Shown: piece by piece, positions 1 through 12,509 of the stretch
Layout of the letters: each line of letters starts with the position of its first letter
Position numbering within the stretch: the stretch's first letter is position 1
Source: Sycobia sp. Sy_11
Lineage: Eukaryota; Arthropoda; Insecta; Hymenoptera; Epichrysomallidae
DNA length: 64,000 bases
Assembly (NCBI GenBank): GCA_018907035.1
Contig: JACCIC010000035.1
Coordinates: 1,688,001-1,752,000 of the forward strand
Reading direction: 5' to 3'
Notes under the pieces: model-generated
Databases searched by the model: none
The model's input: the letters and a program-made list of their open reading frames with translations, nothing else
Told to the model about the DNA's origin: nothing
Position numbers and translations under genes: made by a program

Positions 1-1020
1 TGTTGAGGATAGAGTGATACAAAATTCATTTCAAATCAAGCATAAAAATATTGAACAGTTCGTAAACTTGACGGATAATTTCATAACATTGAAAATAGTT
101 CGAACTAAATTGAATTTTGACACGTGACGTAGAATGATAATAGCGACACAACTAATACTTTTGATACAATTGATTTTTAAAAAACTTGTTTTCGGTAAAG
201 CCACAGTACGAATATAAGTTCTTACCAAAACTCATTATTCTATACTGTTATTTCTAATTAAAAATTTTTTTATTTTCAATTTACACAGAGCATATAATCG
301 CGAGGAAGGAGAGTATTTTACTATATAGCGCAATCAGCATAATATTACAATATTCTTTAAAATCTACCTTTGACTTAATGCGACGCAAGAATATATCTTT
401 TCATCATTAGACCGGTGCAGTTTAAAATTGGAAATGACTTTGAAGTAGGCACTTGCTCCGATTTTCCCGTGCAAGTGGTAACCGAAAAAAGCGAGGACTC
501 GACAGATCGCAGTGTGTCAACGACGTTTCGTCCATTCAGGGTCGAGTGTCTAAAGTAGTACCGCGAGAATTAGGGATTCTTATTGTCAGTGTCAGCGAGT
601 TTCACTAATACTTGTAATCCACTTCGGTTGGCGACGTTGAAACACTTTAATACCCTCGTTAAAGTTTCTATTATGGCCGGGCGGTGAGGGAAAAAAATTT
701 GAAAGACAGGGGAAAGGAAGGGCGGGGACGCGCGTCAAAGCAGAACACGAAAGAGGTGAAATAAACAGATGGGCTGGCGCGCGTGTTTCTTTCGCCGGGG
801 GAATCATTCTCGATTATGCAGAAACTTAAATAAAGATGAAAGGGAACGGGATGTAGGAGGCGAAAAAAATTGGTCGAGAAACAACGAGCAGACGCTGTCC
901 GAGGGTCTAAGGAACGGGGTAAAGCAAGCAGAGTCAACTGAGCAGAAGCCCATAAAAGACATCATACGTTAGAAGGTTTTCCCAGTTGGAATTACGGCGT
1001 CGTTATTTTAGAAAATTAAA
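1..1020. other. unassigned sequence, no gene seen
   Basis: The first 480 bases are AT-rich and the rest has mixed composition. Short overlapping open frames at 592-972 on both strands show no recognisable domain. Confidence 0.5.
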
Positions 1021-1190
1021 ACTGTGGGAACACTCACTCGGGCCCTCTCTCGCTTGCCTGCGCTCTTTCGAGCCGTAGCCTTCTGTCCCCCTTCCTCTCC
1101 TGGGCTGCGGTTTTCACCTCCCGGACGACCGCGCGAACTCGTGTCTGTCCTCTCCTTTCCTTGCCTTCCTCGTCAGCCTCTCCTGTAAAA
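1021..1190. other. pyrimidine-rich, GC-rich stretch
   Basis: The plus strand is dominated by C and T with CpG-rich interruptions. It is not a regular tandem repeat. No gene seen. Confidence 0.6.
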
Positions 1191-1929
1191 CGAGAAAAAA
1201 AGAGCCAGTGCTAAAAACAGGAGGGAAAAAAATCGAATTTTCAGTTTATGTCTCGGGCGCGCACGGGGGTTGTTTATTCATCGCGGAGTACGATAATTAA
1301 AACTTTCATGGGGCGCGCTATAATTGTAAAAGATTGCGGTTAAACGATAAAACAAAGAAGAAATTCTAGCATACGTTACTTATGGGTATATGTTAAAATT
1401 TTAATAAGACGTTTAAAGATGATAAAGAAGGTTGTAATTAAAATTTTTCCCAGATGCATTAGATTTTTCCGTAATTGTATTTTTACTCTTTAACATAAAA
1501 ATTCCCAAACGCGTGAGCTTTTTTGGAAAAGCTCAACTCTAGCTTAGAATAAACTCTTTCTAACGGGACAATTTTTCCATCTCTAAGACGGAATAGCAGG
1601 CTGAGTGGCAAAGCATTAACGCCCCCTGCGAATCAAGATGTCTACGGTAATTATTACCCATCGACAACTCGGGCCGACAGATATATAATACATCGCGCAT
1701 GAGGGCTCTGGCAAGTCGCGATGCGCTTGCCGCAAACGCATATAAGCCCATATACGCGTCAAAGTCGATTACGCAAATTGCTTACGTATATAAACGACAC
1801 CAGTTTAAATTGTCGCGCGTCGCGGACGCGTGTCTGCTTACGCCGTACGCGTATATACTAGCCGCCTAGACGGGTAATGGATTAAGGCCTCAGAGAAGCA
1901 TTACAGGAAACGCGTAGGCAGAGCGGAGT

Positions 1930-1945
1930 GAGAGAGAGAGAGAGA
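1930..1945. repeat. (GA)n microsatellite
   Basis: Eight GA units. Confidence 0.9.
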
Positions 1946-2021
1946 TAGGGGTGGGGGGATGGTGCGACACACCGGTGGCATTAGCCCCCGTGTACTTAGC
2001 ATCCAATTTGGCAAAGGACGA

Positions 2022-2027
<6 letters not shown>

Positions 2028-2057
<30 letters not shown>
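2028..2057. repeat. (AG)15 microsatellite
   Basis: Perfect AG repeat. Confidence 0.95.
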
Positions 2058-2061
<4 letters not shown>

Positions 2062-2374
2062 GACTGGCGGAGGCGAGAGTTCGCCCGAAATCGCGCAGTC
2101 TGACAGCTCGGGCTAATCCCGGGGCTACCCGCAAGAGCTCCTCTCTCGCACGGCCCATACACACTCGTGTGCGTTATACACCCCGGCCCCTTAACCGAAG
2201 CACCGCCGGCGAGCGGAGCGCGAGTAGCGCCCGCGATGATCCACGGCTTTTCCAGTTTTTTAGCTGAAAATGCACCACCTCGGGCGAGAATCAGTTTTTG
2301 GGCGCCGTTCCGGCGCTATCCGCACAGGTCGGTTTAAAGCTGTACTGCTGCTGCGTGCCCGTGTGTACCTCTGT

Positions 2375-2413
<39 letters not shown>
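2375..2413. repeat. compound (AC)8(AT)n microsatellite
   Basis: AC units switch directly to AT units at 2391. Confidence 0.95.
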
Positions 2414-2520
2414 CATGCGCACTCGGCGGCCTGCGCGCAACACTCGTAAAGCCCCAGTTTGCTCTTTATGCCTGTTTAGAGGCGCAGAAATATAATCAGT
2501 TCGCGCGGGGCCGCATACAA

Positions 2521-4160
2521 GACCGGGAATAAATTATATAAGCATAGAATTTACTCGTGCCACCGCGGTATATAATGCACAGCGCGAAGTAGGTCGAGCC
2601 AATTCGTTGCCCAACGACTCGGCTACCTACCTACCGACCTCTACCTACTATCCGCTAGTTTACCGCGCGAAATTACAGGGGTAACGCGATTAAGTTTTTG
2701 CTTTAATGCCTCGAGATGCAACTTTATTCGCTTTAGAAACGGGATATGCCATTTATATTTTTCAAGTCGAGTTAAGACCGCGCCTCCCATTAAAAAAAAA
2801 TTGCGCGAGAAACGGTAGCCGCGTGAAAAATGTAAATTTTCCTCGCGATGGGTGCGGCCCTTATCATTGACTTAAAGTGTCGGGTTCACGCCAGCCCTGG
2901 GCATCTTGCAGCGACCAAAAAATAAATAGACGAACAAAAACAACAAAAGAAATTTCTAAAAGGGGATTTTTCACGAAGACGTTCGACTCGAGTTTCTCGC
3001 GCGAAAAGAAATGGCTTTAAACGACCGGGAGCTTAAAAGGGAAGGACCTCTTACTTTCGCGGCAGTCGAAGTAGCAGATCTTTAGACGAGACGGAAAACT
3101 TGGTAGCAAAAAGGTGAGGAAAGGCGCAAAATGGGGAAGGCGAAGAAAGGGTGATTTGAAAATAGCAAAAGTACCGGAAGTACAAAATACCAAAACCGTT
3201 ATACATAGGGAGAAAACTATTGCACTTGACTCACACTTTTCTACTTTCCTACTTTCTTTATTCTTTGTATTTCTCTTTTCATTCTTCTCTTTATAAATTG
3301 TTTGAACATTATCCACCTCTTCCTCTTGATAAAGAAATATTTTAACAATATTTAAAATAAAATTAACATAAGTTGTGTAAATAAATTGATTACTAGTATA
3401 TCCGATACAGACGAGGATTTAGGTGTGCAAATGAAAGCCGATTTAAAGAACCATCAATAAGAAGAAATTATCGCATGCGATAATCACGATGCTATGGTTA
3501 TCGGAACAATTAATTTATTCTCGATACTGAGCAAAAATTTTGATATCATATAATTGCGATTCCTTGCTATTTCGCTTGATCTGTGGATAGCACTAGAACG
3601 GGGCAGAAAACATGTCTATTGAAGCTTGACAAACAAAAATTTTATATGACCTGTTTAACTGCACATCTTTCTTTTCTCTAAAATTGTTCTTGTCAAGACA
3701 GACGGCAATACTCAACGATACCAATATCATTCGAGGATGTAAGAATTCTACCGAAAATTCCACTAACTGTTCTCTGCGTAATTGAAACATCGCGAAATAT
3801 CGTCTTACAATTGCCCGATTATCACTTAGGTAAATGAGGGTTGGATTAAAAATGCCGGAATTAAACTGGAATGCGGCTTCATAAGGTATCGCGAGTTCTA
3901 AAGGCCGGCTCAGTCCAGCAGTCAAGAAAGAGTCGCGCCCCGTCTGAGGCAGTTTACCGTAGTTTACTTGAATTGCGGGAAAGAGAGATTGGCGGGGGAG
4001 TGAGGGGACTGTGGTTGAAAGGTCAACATCTTAAAACTGAAATGCCCGAGAGAGCGCCATTTAGGATGATTAAAAGCGGACTCGTTGGTGGACCAACGAA
4101 CCGTGCGATTCCTCCCCGAGGATCGCTGTACTTCCGAGGTTAACTTGGACCGGCCGTGAT
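2521..4160. other. mixed sequence, no gene recognised
   Basis: Apart from the candidate exon at 3066-3113, this stretch shows no recognisable coding or RNA gene. 3300-3570 is AT-rich. Confidence 0.5.
3066..3113 (+). other. candidate 48-nt coding exon
   Basis: The pyrimidine-rich cctcttactttcgcggcag could act as an acceptor, and 48 bases later AAAAAG is followed by gtgagg, a good donor. In the frame that starts after one base the segment reads RSSRSLDETENLVAK with no stop. The other frames are less favourable, and frame 1 has a TAG. An alternative acceptor (gatctttag) would shorten it. Flanking sequence to about 4.1 kb holds nothing else recognisable. No family recognised. Confidence 0.15.
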
Positions 4161-4232
4161 TGAAAGTTGGTGGGCGTCAAACGGTGTCTAAACTTCCTCT
4201 TTACCCCTCCAGCCACTCACTCACTTCTATTA

Positions 4233-4264
<32 letters not shown>
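4233..4264. repeat. (CT)n microsatellite
   Basis: CT repeat with one interruption near the 3' end. Confidence 0.9.
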
Positions 4265-5750
4265 ACCTGCTTCCCTCTCGCCCCTATATATTCTCTCATA
4301 TAGAGCAGCGATTTCTTTTTATATCATGCTTCAAGTATCTAATTCTATCGGCCGTGGTTTGACCCTTACCTTGATAGACGATATACATTGTTAATTATCG
4401 GAATATGGGTCGATGCCACTATCTCGAAGATAAATAAAACTTCGTGAATTGCGTGTATGAGTGTACATGTGTATGTGTGCACGGGTACCTATATGCACGA
4501 GCCAGTGAACACGGGGTAGTTCAGCTAATTGGACATGCTCTCTACGTGCTTTGCTTCGGTACGTTGGCTTGTTTACCAGCGCTTGTTGTTTTCTTTCATT
4601 CCTACAAACACACTAGTCTATTCGAATTGGAGATAGTTAAATTAATTTAATACTAATTATACTTTCAGAACTAATTTTAACTTGACTCTGTTTAAGATAT
4701 TTTAGCTTGCTTTTCAAATGCAAGCCTGCTAGTTATAATGAAATAAACGAAACATAACTTTTCATGGTTCATTTTTATTATTGGTCAGAGATTTTCATTT
4801 AGGTATACGTAAGTATAACATTTTTTAAAAAGATTCATACTCATTAGCGCAATACTGTTTTCTTAAAGTCCATATAAATACGCTGATTATATAGTGCGTG
4901 GGTTACAAATGAGGACGGTTTGATGAACGGGATTTTTTTTTTTTAACTATGAATAACCCTTTGTTGACCAGAAAAATGAATTCTACCTTTAAAACTTGTT
5001 AATTCTTGAAAGCAGCAAAGCCCGATGCATAATGATAATACTATTACGATGCCTACTATACATCAACGGAATATAGAACAAACATATACCATGGAAGTAC
5101 TAATCGGATTCTAGAAATTAATCTGATTCGTGTAATATATAAAGCTTACATCTGTGATCATTTCAATACTCCTACCGTTAACAGATTATATACTCAATGC
5201 GATCCGGTAATTGCGGCCGATTTAATTAACTATTTAGAGGCTACGGTTAATTCAAAGACTTCGTCGTTTGTCGAGGAGACTCTGACAATGGCGCCGCCCA
5301 ATATCCACTTATCGCGACGAAGTCCATAAATTTTTTAGCATGCATTGAGAGTAAGTAATATCGGCTATCACTCTGTAAACGAAACGCAAATGATAATTCG
5401 CGATGAATGCATCATTTTCGGAGTACCTATTCGTGTAAGTCGATTTTGCGCGTAGAACAGTTCGGTTACTTCCGTGAAAGCAATAAATGTCGATGTCTCT
5501 TAAAATAATACCGTCCATGTGAAAATACGACTCTGGAATAATATGAAGAACTCTTACTTCGTACTAAATCCACAATCTCAAAATCGAAGAATGCATTTCG
5601 ATTTCATTGGAATAACTTTGATTTTTTTTTACGTACTAAACAATAGCAGTATCATTATCATTAAATAACATAAAATCACGATGAAAAAAAAATTAATTAT
5701 TAATTAATATTCAGTATCCGATCTTCGGTATCCTAAGTTTTTCCAAAAGA
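4265..5750. other. AT-rich block, no gene seen
   Basis: Low-GC sequence with many short A and T runs. I see no coding exon, RNA gene or mobile element. Confidence 0.6.
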
Positions 5751-7550
5751 AATTTCTACGCAAGACAAACTCTGCCCGCCCGTTTTAAATGCTTTTGCTC
5801 CTCTCGCCTTTGTCCCTCGCCGTCCTTCTCCTTTTCTATCTGGTAACTAGGAAAATAGCGGTCCTTTCGCGGAGTTGATTGATGGAAAGCCGGAGTCTGA
5901 AGCGACCGACGTTACATACGCCGCGCAGAAAGACGAAAACAAGGAACAATCAGGAGGTAGGGATAGGAAGGGTCGGCGCGACAGGGACTGTATGTAGCGA
6001 TAAAGTTATCAGCCCTGCGATATCCATCAGCGTTGCCAATCACTTAATAGAGCTCGGGTAAGCATGCCACTTGCGCAGGATTGCCCCCCCCCCCCAGCAC
6101 TCGCTCTGCCTCTTCATCTCTCCTCGCCTCCCTTGCCCGCCGCTCTTCGGTCTTCTCTCCGCACTAAAGCGAGGGCGGGGCGGAGGGGGGGGGGCAAGCT
6201 GACGGGCCACGACAGAAATAATTGAGCCTCAACCATTTAAAGTCGGGATGGAGCTCGGAGCTAAGAGGGAAATTCAGGTAATCCAAGTCTAGTAAAAACA
6301 GCGCGGAAACGTCGATAGCGAGGGCTTATTTTAAGCGAAAAGCGATTAAAGGGAACTGCTGGTCTTAATAAAGGAGCCGATGGATAGAAGGACGGGATAT
6401 GGTATAGTAGATAGAGGGTACACTTGTTTCCATTGTACGCAGCTCGATGGGAGGGGGGGGGTGGGAGCGATCTCGTCGGGCTTGGCGGACTTTTCGACAG
6501 GAGAAAAAGGTCGGCCTTTGTGCTCCTGTGTAGCAGGATATTGCGACAGGACGGTCGGTAGCCCGAGGCTTGAAAAAGTTTTCATTACGTTGTAATTAAT
6601 CCCTTTGCCAGTGAGACGAACCTTGGCGATGGCCTCGTGCGCTTTCTATGCATTATCCCGGCGCGGATTAGAAAATCGAAAAACCGGGAAATTAAGTGGA
6701 TGGCCATGGCCGCGAGCCCGCGTATATTTTCTTCTTTCGGTGAATTTTTCCACTCACGGGAAGAAATGGCTCTATTCGCCGATATCTAACGTGTCGTTAT
6801 GAACCCGTCGTATGCGGAGCAATAGATCTTTCCTGTTGCCTAACGGTCAATCTTTCCGACACGTCTATGATCAGCCAGTTCATTGTCGCCAGAGTGGTTG
6901 TCATCAACTCGTCATTGGCGAGGAAACTGACTCTTTGCCCCTAATCCTATACTATTCGAATGCCAGCTATTTTAATTTAATCCTTTACTAGATTTTTCTT
7001 TTGATTTATTTAAAAAGTATTCCTCGAAACGTCTGAAATTGAAAGAATAAAACAATGGAGAAATGGAGAAAAGCACTTTTTGCGCCCGAGAAAATAAAAC
7101 AAATATAAATATCGCCTTTTATTCAACCGGAAATTCATATTTTTAACAGAAAGTAAAAGAATCCAATAGTCCTTTTTTTAACCACTGACCCAAATGCGTA
7201 TATAAAACAAGTGTAAAAAAGGTCACCGTAAAATTTTTAAATATAACGATAAAGAACTATTTTTGTCTTAAATATTCAAAAAATCAATGTTGAATTTCAA
7301 AACGACCCTTCCCGAGGGCGCCGGAATTGGCTTCTTTTTCATTTTTTTTCTTTTTTTTTTCAAGAGGGAGCTCTTTTTGCAGAATATTTCCTGCTGCGCA
7401 TACATAACCTAACGCAGCATTGGCCTATCACGGTCGTAAAAACAACCGCGTATATTTTTCCCCTTGCTATATTCTCTTTTACGAACAGTCATCGATCTTA
7501 ATTGAACTAAAAGTAAAATCAGCCTCTGGCCCCTTGGGTAACGCGTACCA
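5751..7550. other. mixed block with poly-C/G tracts
   Basis: GC-rich at 5770-6800 with three C or G runs of nine or more, then AT-rich to 7550. Short open frames (for example 6380-6595) have no recognisable domain. Confidence 0.5.
6084..6095. repeat. C12 homopolymer
   Basis: Twelve Cs; G10 (6185-6194) and G9 (6453-6461) runs follow. Confidence 0.95.
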
Positions 7551-7602
7551 GATCTATATATAGATATCTATACGCATATCTATATATCTATCTATCTCTG
7601 CC

Positions 7603-7660
<58 letters not shown>
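7551..7660. repeat. TA-rich block with (TA)n
   Basis: Degenerate TATC/TATA units lead into a perfect (TA)n from 7612 to 7660. Confidence 0.95.
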
Positions 7661-7663
<3 letters not shown>

Positions 7664-8639
7664 GCGGTGCAATAATAAAAATTAGATTACAGAGGAATGG
7701 ACAGGGCGCTCGGCTCGGCCACAGAAGGCCCGCGCGCGCAAACTTAACCGTTAATTACACAAACGAGCCGCGGCCCGGGCGATGCCGGACTATGGTCTAC
7801 AAAGCGGTCGTACCGCGCGCACTCGTAAAGAGCTTGCTTAATTGAAGAATGCAATAAAAAAGCCGCGCCGCGCAGCAATGCCGGCCTCAAGAATCCTCCC
7901 GGCGTCCCTTCGCATTCGGATTACCGGATACTTCGAAAGGCGAGAGGAACGCGAACCTTCTCTGTCCTTTTTTCGTGCGCGGCAGGCCCTTCAGGAAAAG
8001 CTTTTTCCTATACGCTCCTCTTCTGCGCTTTCTATTTTTGGATATGCATTCCATTTTAATGAGCGAAAAACATTCAAAAAGGAATTTTAACTCGTTATCC
8101 TAAGAATAACGGCCATATATTTCCATTGCGATTTCTACTCGGATTACGTTTTAAATCCCTTAATTAGTCTTACATCATGAAAGACAATACATCGTATTTT
8201 TAATTCTCGATTTATTTGTAGAACAAACGAGTGCGTTGTTTGAATTAAATTTTTTACAAAATAGATAATATTTCTCTATTATGTTTGGCATATATAATAA
8301 TCATGCTGGATTATACATCATCGAATACTGTAGTTAATACGTTCACATATGAAAGTTGTGATAAGCGTAAATAAGCCAATGTTTACAGATGCATTCGAAA
8401 TTTTCACACGTTCACAGGTTCGAAAATCGCTATCCGGATTCGTTAACTTTTTTCGATCCTCCCATCTCAACATGTTCGATGGACCTCTGAGTCCATATCA
8501 CAAATTCAAATTTCTACGAACCTCGTACAGTAGAACGGCTTTTCTTTCTTAAAAAAAAAAAAGAAAACCACCAAACTTCGAATTCTTCCCTTTTCAATTA
8601 GCCGCCGTACGGACAATTTCCGATCGCTTAATTAATCGC

Positions 8640-9070
8640 TGCCCAAAATATGAGTAGCGCGCGCGCGCGTACTTCGTTGCCGTAGCGAGCGAGATCCCGG
8701 CAGATGGGGGCGGGCAAAAAAAAAAAGCGCAAGTCAGATTATACAAGCGCATAACGACGCGACGGCTCCGGTGCAGCGGCCGCGCCCGCTCCGTTCGGAC
8801 ATTCGACCGATGACCGTCGATCGATCAACCGCCGCGCGGGCACATTTTGCCCGTGACCCGAGTTCCGCAATTACAATCTCTCGGCGCGGCCGGCGATTAA
8901 TAGCCGGAGCTATTTGTGCAGCGCCGCGCGGCCCTGATGCGCGGCGCCTGGGCGAAAAGACCCGTGAAATTTCAGCTGTGTCTGGTTCGCTAATTGCGTC
9001 ACACGAGACGGCCATTATCAATCTGACGTCCAATCATAAATTCACCGGGCGCTCGTTTGGGATGGTATAA
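8640..9070. promoter_or_regulatory. single-copy GC-rich island, possible regulatory element
   Basis: This stretch is complex sequence almost free of simple repeats between repeat-rich neighbours. It holds TAATTGC (8991-8997), a CRE-like TGACGTCC (9024-9031) and an overlapping CCAATCA (9030-9036). Open frames of 99 codons exist on both strands, but neither begins with ATG. No function can be assigned; an enhancer or promoter fragment is plausible. Confidence 0.15.
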
Positions 9071-9090
9071 TGGTGTAAAAAGCGTGCATT

Positions 9091-10340
9091 AATTTTTAGC
9101 GACCCTTCTATATTTTTTTTTGTGTTTTTTTTTCTACTTTTTTTAACACATTAAAGGGAATCTCGTAAAGATTTATCGATAACGGTTGAAGCTAATTTAC
9201 GCAACGTTAAAAGGATGAGCAGGGCATCTAAGCCGGAGGTAGTTATTGGCTTCCCTTTGAAAGGGACCTAAAAAAATTTATCTTAGTCTGTTATAAACTA
9301 ATGAAACAATAAATAGAATGTATTGAACCAATTTAAAATAGGATAAATAAAATCTTACTTTTCCAGTAATTGAACAATCGTTAGCATTCGAGCCGCTCGA
9401 TAAATCGACTTTGATTATTAAGCGTTGTTATGCTTATAATTTTTTTATCTATTTAATAAAAAAGCGTGTATCGGAAGTTTGTCAAAAAATTCAACGGCAA
9501 TTGCGCGCGCATGATGAACGTCTAATCGAATCTGCGACCTTGCTAAATTATGCATTTTTATTGAGTTTGCAGCGAAGCATTAAGAGGGAAAATATGAATC
9601 GGAATTTATACGAGACGTACTCAACTATACCTCATTCGGGGAGATTAACGTATAATTTAACTCCCGCACTTTAAATTTGAATGCTATCCCCCGACTATAT
9701 TTAAGCTAATTTATATGCATTTGCTGTCCAATGAATATCAGAAATGTAATCTTTTTCTTCCGATATGAGCGATAAATTACTAGGGTTAATTCACACGTGA
9801 GAAAATCTTTGCTTATTAATTAGTTTGTAAATAAAAAATTTTAATAAAAGTCATTCACTCGCTAATGAATGGCCGTTCGTCATCCCTTTATTGCCGTATA
9901 TCAGAATGAAAAATTGAATCAAAATATTTCATGTGTATTATAAAATACTGAATAATAAAAAGAACTGATTTATTACGAAACATTTTTTTTAATGAAAATT
10001 TCTGTTTAATTCAATGAAGTAACAACAGGACATATGTAATAAAATTTCCAAACTTATCGATTAAAATATATTTTTGAATTTTTAATCGTAATTTAATCGA
10101 TCAAATGGATTCAGTGCCTTAATTTTCAGGATTCGAAAATTAAACCATTTTCCATAGGTATTCTTTCAGAATTTTTGAAAATTAATCGTCATGGTTTTGA
10201 CTATTATAGAATAATCGTTGCGAATCTTGGTATTGTCGAAAAATATCGATTTTGATTAATTAGCAATAAACTGTAACTTCAAAATTTTGACACGGACGCC
10301 GGATTTTAATGAAATATTGCCTTTGATTGGAAAAATCCGC
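9091..10340. other. AT-rich block, no gene seen
   Basis: AT-rich sequence with dispersed T and A runs. An 87-codon frame at 9411-9674 has no recognisable domain and starts with a non-ATG codon. Confidence 0.6.
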
Positions 10341-10633
10341 TTCTCCCGAGCTCCGGTATAATTAAGCGAAAATATTTTCTACATTTGATGATCGATGAAA
10401 AATTGCGAGAACGCAACTGCACTTTTTTTCCGGAGGGCGCGAGCGCGCGACTCCGCGTACGACTGGCTTTTTTGTTCGCAAGTTCCGCTCCTCCTCCCTC
10501 CCCGCCTTTCTGTTCACCGAGTGTGCGCTAACTCGTAAAAAAAACCGTTGCGCCATTCGCGGTACATATACATATACATAGTACAAAGCTGTTCGTCGGA
10601 GAAAATAGAAAAACACAGATATCCTCCTCTCCC

Positions 10634-10636
<3 letters not shown>

Positions 10637-10683
<47 letters not shown>
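10637..10683. repeat. (AT)n microsatellite
   Basis: Perfect AT repeat of about 47 bases. Confidence 0.95.
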
Positions 10684-10684
<1 letters not shown>

Positions 10685-10733
10685 GTATAGTTGGCAGAGC
10701 TTCGGTGAAAAATGACGGTACCCTCCCCCACAT

Positions 10734-10883
10734 TCACCCTCCCCGCGATGTACATCGGGGGGCGACGGTTATTCGCGGCAAAGTATACGCCCCGGTGCGT
10801 AGATTAATTATTTTCCCGCGGCAATCCAGATTCCCTCGGGTCCCTTTGTGCAGCGGGAGAGGAACCTTCGCGAAAGATCGTCG
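10734..10883 (-). other. open reading after a strong acceptor
   Basis: On the minus strand the T-rich gctttttttcag is a strong acceptor. The frame after it is open for 49 codons to a TGA at 10734. It begins RRSFAKVPLPLHKGTRG and includes INLRTGAYTLPRITVAP. All three frames stay open for over 20 codons because the sequence is GC-rich, so the open frame itself means little. No good donor seen. Confidence 0.08.
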
Positions 10884-10917
10884 CTGAAAAAAAGCTCCAC
10901 CTATATATCTATATCTA

Positions 10918-10945
10918 TATAGAGCTATATATATATAGCTCTATA
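10918..10945. repeat. 28-bp perfect palindrome
   Basis: Symmetric about 10931/10932. The arms read TATAGAGCTATATA, so the whole sequence equals its own reverse complement. It follows a degenerate TATC-type tract. Confidence 0.9.
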
Positions 10946-10949
10946 GGGC

Positions 10950-12400
10950 TTCGCCTGCGAGAATTATTTTTCGGATGACGCGGATGCCCGTAAAAAGTTC
11001 TTGATTCTTGGAAATTTGTATGGACAAAATTTACGATGGATCCTTTCTTATGACGAACTGCCGGATGCAAAAGATGATGACTGAATCAGAATTTTCAAGC
11101 TGGATCGGTAACCGCCTTCATTTCACGAAATGTTATTAATGATCTCAATTTTGTTATAGTTATTTTAGATGACTCTTTATATTGGAAGAAGACTGCAAAA
11201 TGAAAAAGATAACAGACTGTTCTACCATAATTTTTCGGAAAGATCCATTAGATATTCGTATCTCTGTATAACCGCCGCTATGACTGCAGAATATCACACG
11301 TAACGTTCCCCAGTGGGGCGGGCAGAAAATTATACTTCTTATTAACCCATAAACTAGAAATCGATGACTAGCCCCTCGTTTCTTCTATATCGTCAATCAC
11401 GGAAGCCCCGGTCCACCATCCACGGTGACCGCCCCCTTTTCAGAATTGGACTACGGGAATAAAAGGAAAGAGGGTCGAACCCACGGATCGGACGAGTATT
11501 GAAACGCTCGAAATTTCTACGCGTCCACGTGCTGTAAATCGCCGCGGAAAGTGCTTACGCCGTATATCTGTATAGATCCGTCTACGTATACGCGGGTAGC
11601 GTAGCGCTACTTAATGTAATGGAAGGCCGTTAACGCGCGCACGCCAGCTGCTGAAAATGTATCTGGCACGGAATTACCCTTTTTTTGCCTCCTTTTTTTT
11701 CCTCATCGGCCAAAAATATCGCAGCTGAGCCAGTAGGGCGGCATAACGACGTTTTGGAAACTGCGCCACCATAACACTTGGGCCGAAATTGGCGATATTT
11801 AAAACTCGATCGGCTGTCTTGATGGGAATCGAGGTGAATTATGTTGTTTATTTCAAGCGGAGAAATTTCATTGCTATATACTCCCCTTTTTATGCGTATA
11901 GAGGCAGCTATCCAAATACTCATTTCGTACCGAGGCGTTCGAGAACGTATTGATTGATTTTTCCGATAAATCCATCGATAGCAGACTGTAGAGAAAGAAT
12001 TTTTGGAACAACGATAAGAATCAGCGACTGTGTGCCTATCGTTAGAAAAAGCAGAAATAATAATAACGAGACGAGCGCGTGCCGTATTTGCCGACTTCGA
12101 CGAAACAAGTATCCGCATAACCCGTCTGACTGCATAAAGCGAAGGGGGAAAAAGCAAGCGAGGCTGCAGCAGCGCGTTCGACGAGGACGCGCGCATGCAG
12201 AGGCGACGCGCCAGTGCTGACCTCCGCACGCATATTTGAATTCCGGCGCGTGGACGGTGGAAAATCGGCGACGTCGGTAGTGAGGCCAAAAATTGATGCA
12301 AATTCGGTATGAATATTCAATTAATGTAGAGCTGGCGAACTGGAAGAAAAGGAGAGCGCTTCGAAGCTGCGGGCGGTTTAAGCAATATACATACATATAC
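10950..12400. other. mixed block, overlapping open frames without known domain
   Basis: Minus-strand open frames of over 200 codons (11630-12301 and 11920-12573) overlap in different frames, and one runs through the neighbouring (TA)n(GA)n array. Neither shows a family I know, so I treat them as chance. Confidence 0.5.
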
Positions 12401-12404
12401 TCTA

Positions 12405-12405
<1 letters not shown>

Positions 12406-12499
<94 letters not shown>

Positions 12500-12504
12500 A
12501 GAGA
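12406..12504. repeat. compound (TA)n(GA)n array
   Basis: (TA)n to 12453 switches directly to (GA)n with a single slip near 12495. Confidence 0.95.
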
Positions 12505-12509
12505 TACAG

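Larger units (their letters stand above)
1191..2520. other. mixed to CpG-rich sequence with microsatellites
   Basis: AT-rich to about 1560, then rich in CpG with tata/cgcg patches. Holds two (GA)n tracts and an (AC)n(AT)n compound array. Open frames across the repeats encode only Arg-Glu or Leu-Ser repeats and are not genes. Confidence 0.5.

Noticed and set aside
3215..3240. TATTGCACTTG, the 5' part of miR-92-type microRNAs
   Set aside because: No complementary arm to form a precursor hairpin and the 3' half does not match.
4366..4420. Minus-strand donor AAG|gtaagg with an acceptor-like site 49 bases upstream
   Set aside because: Two frames are closed and the open one is unremarkable; the acceptor is weak.
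5326..5360. Acceptor-like tttttag, 12 bases, then gtaagt
   Set aside because: A 12-nt exon is too short to support from sequence alone, and the setting is AT-rich.
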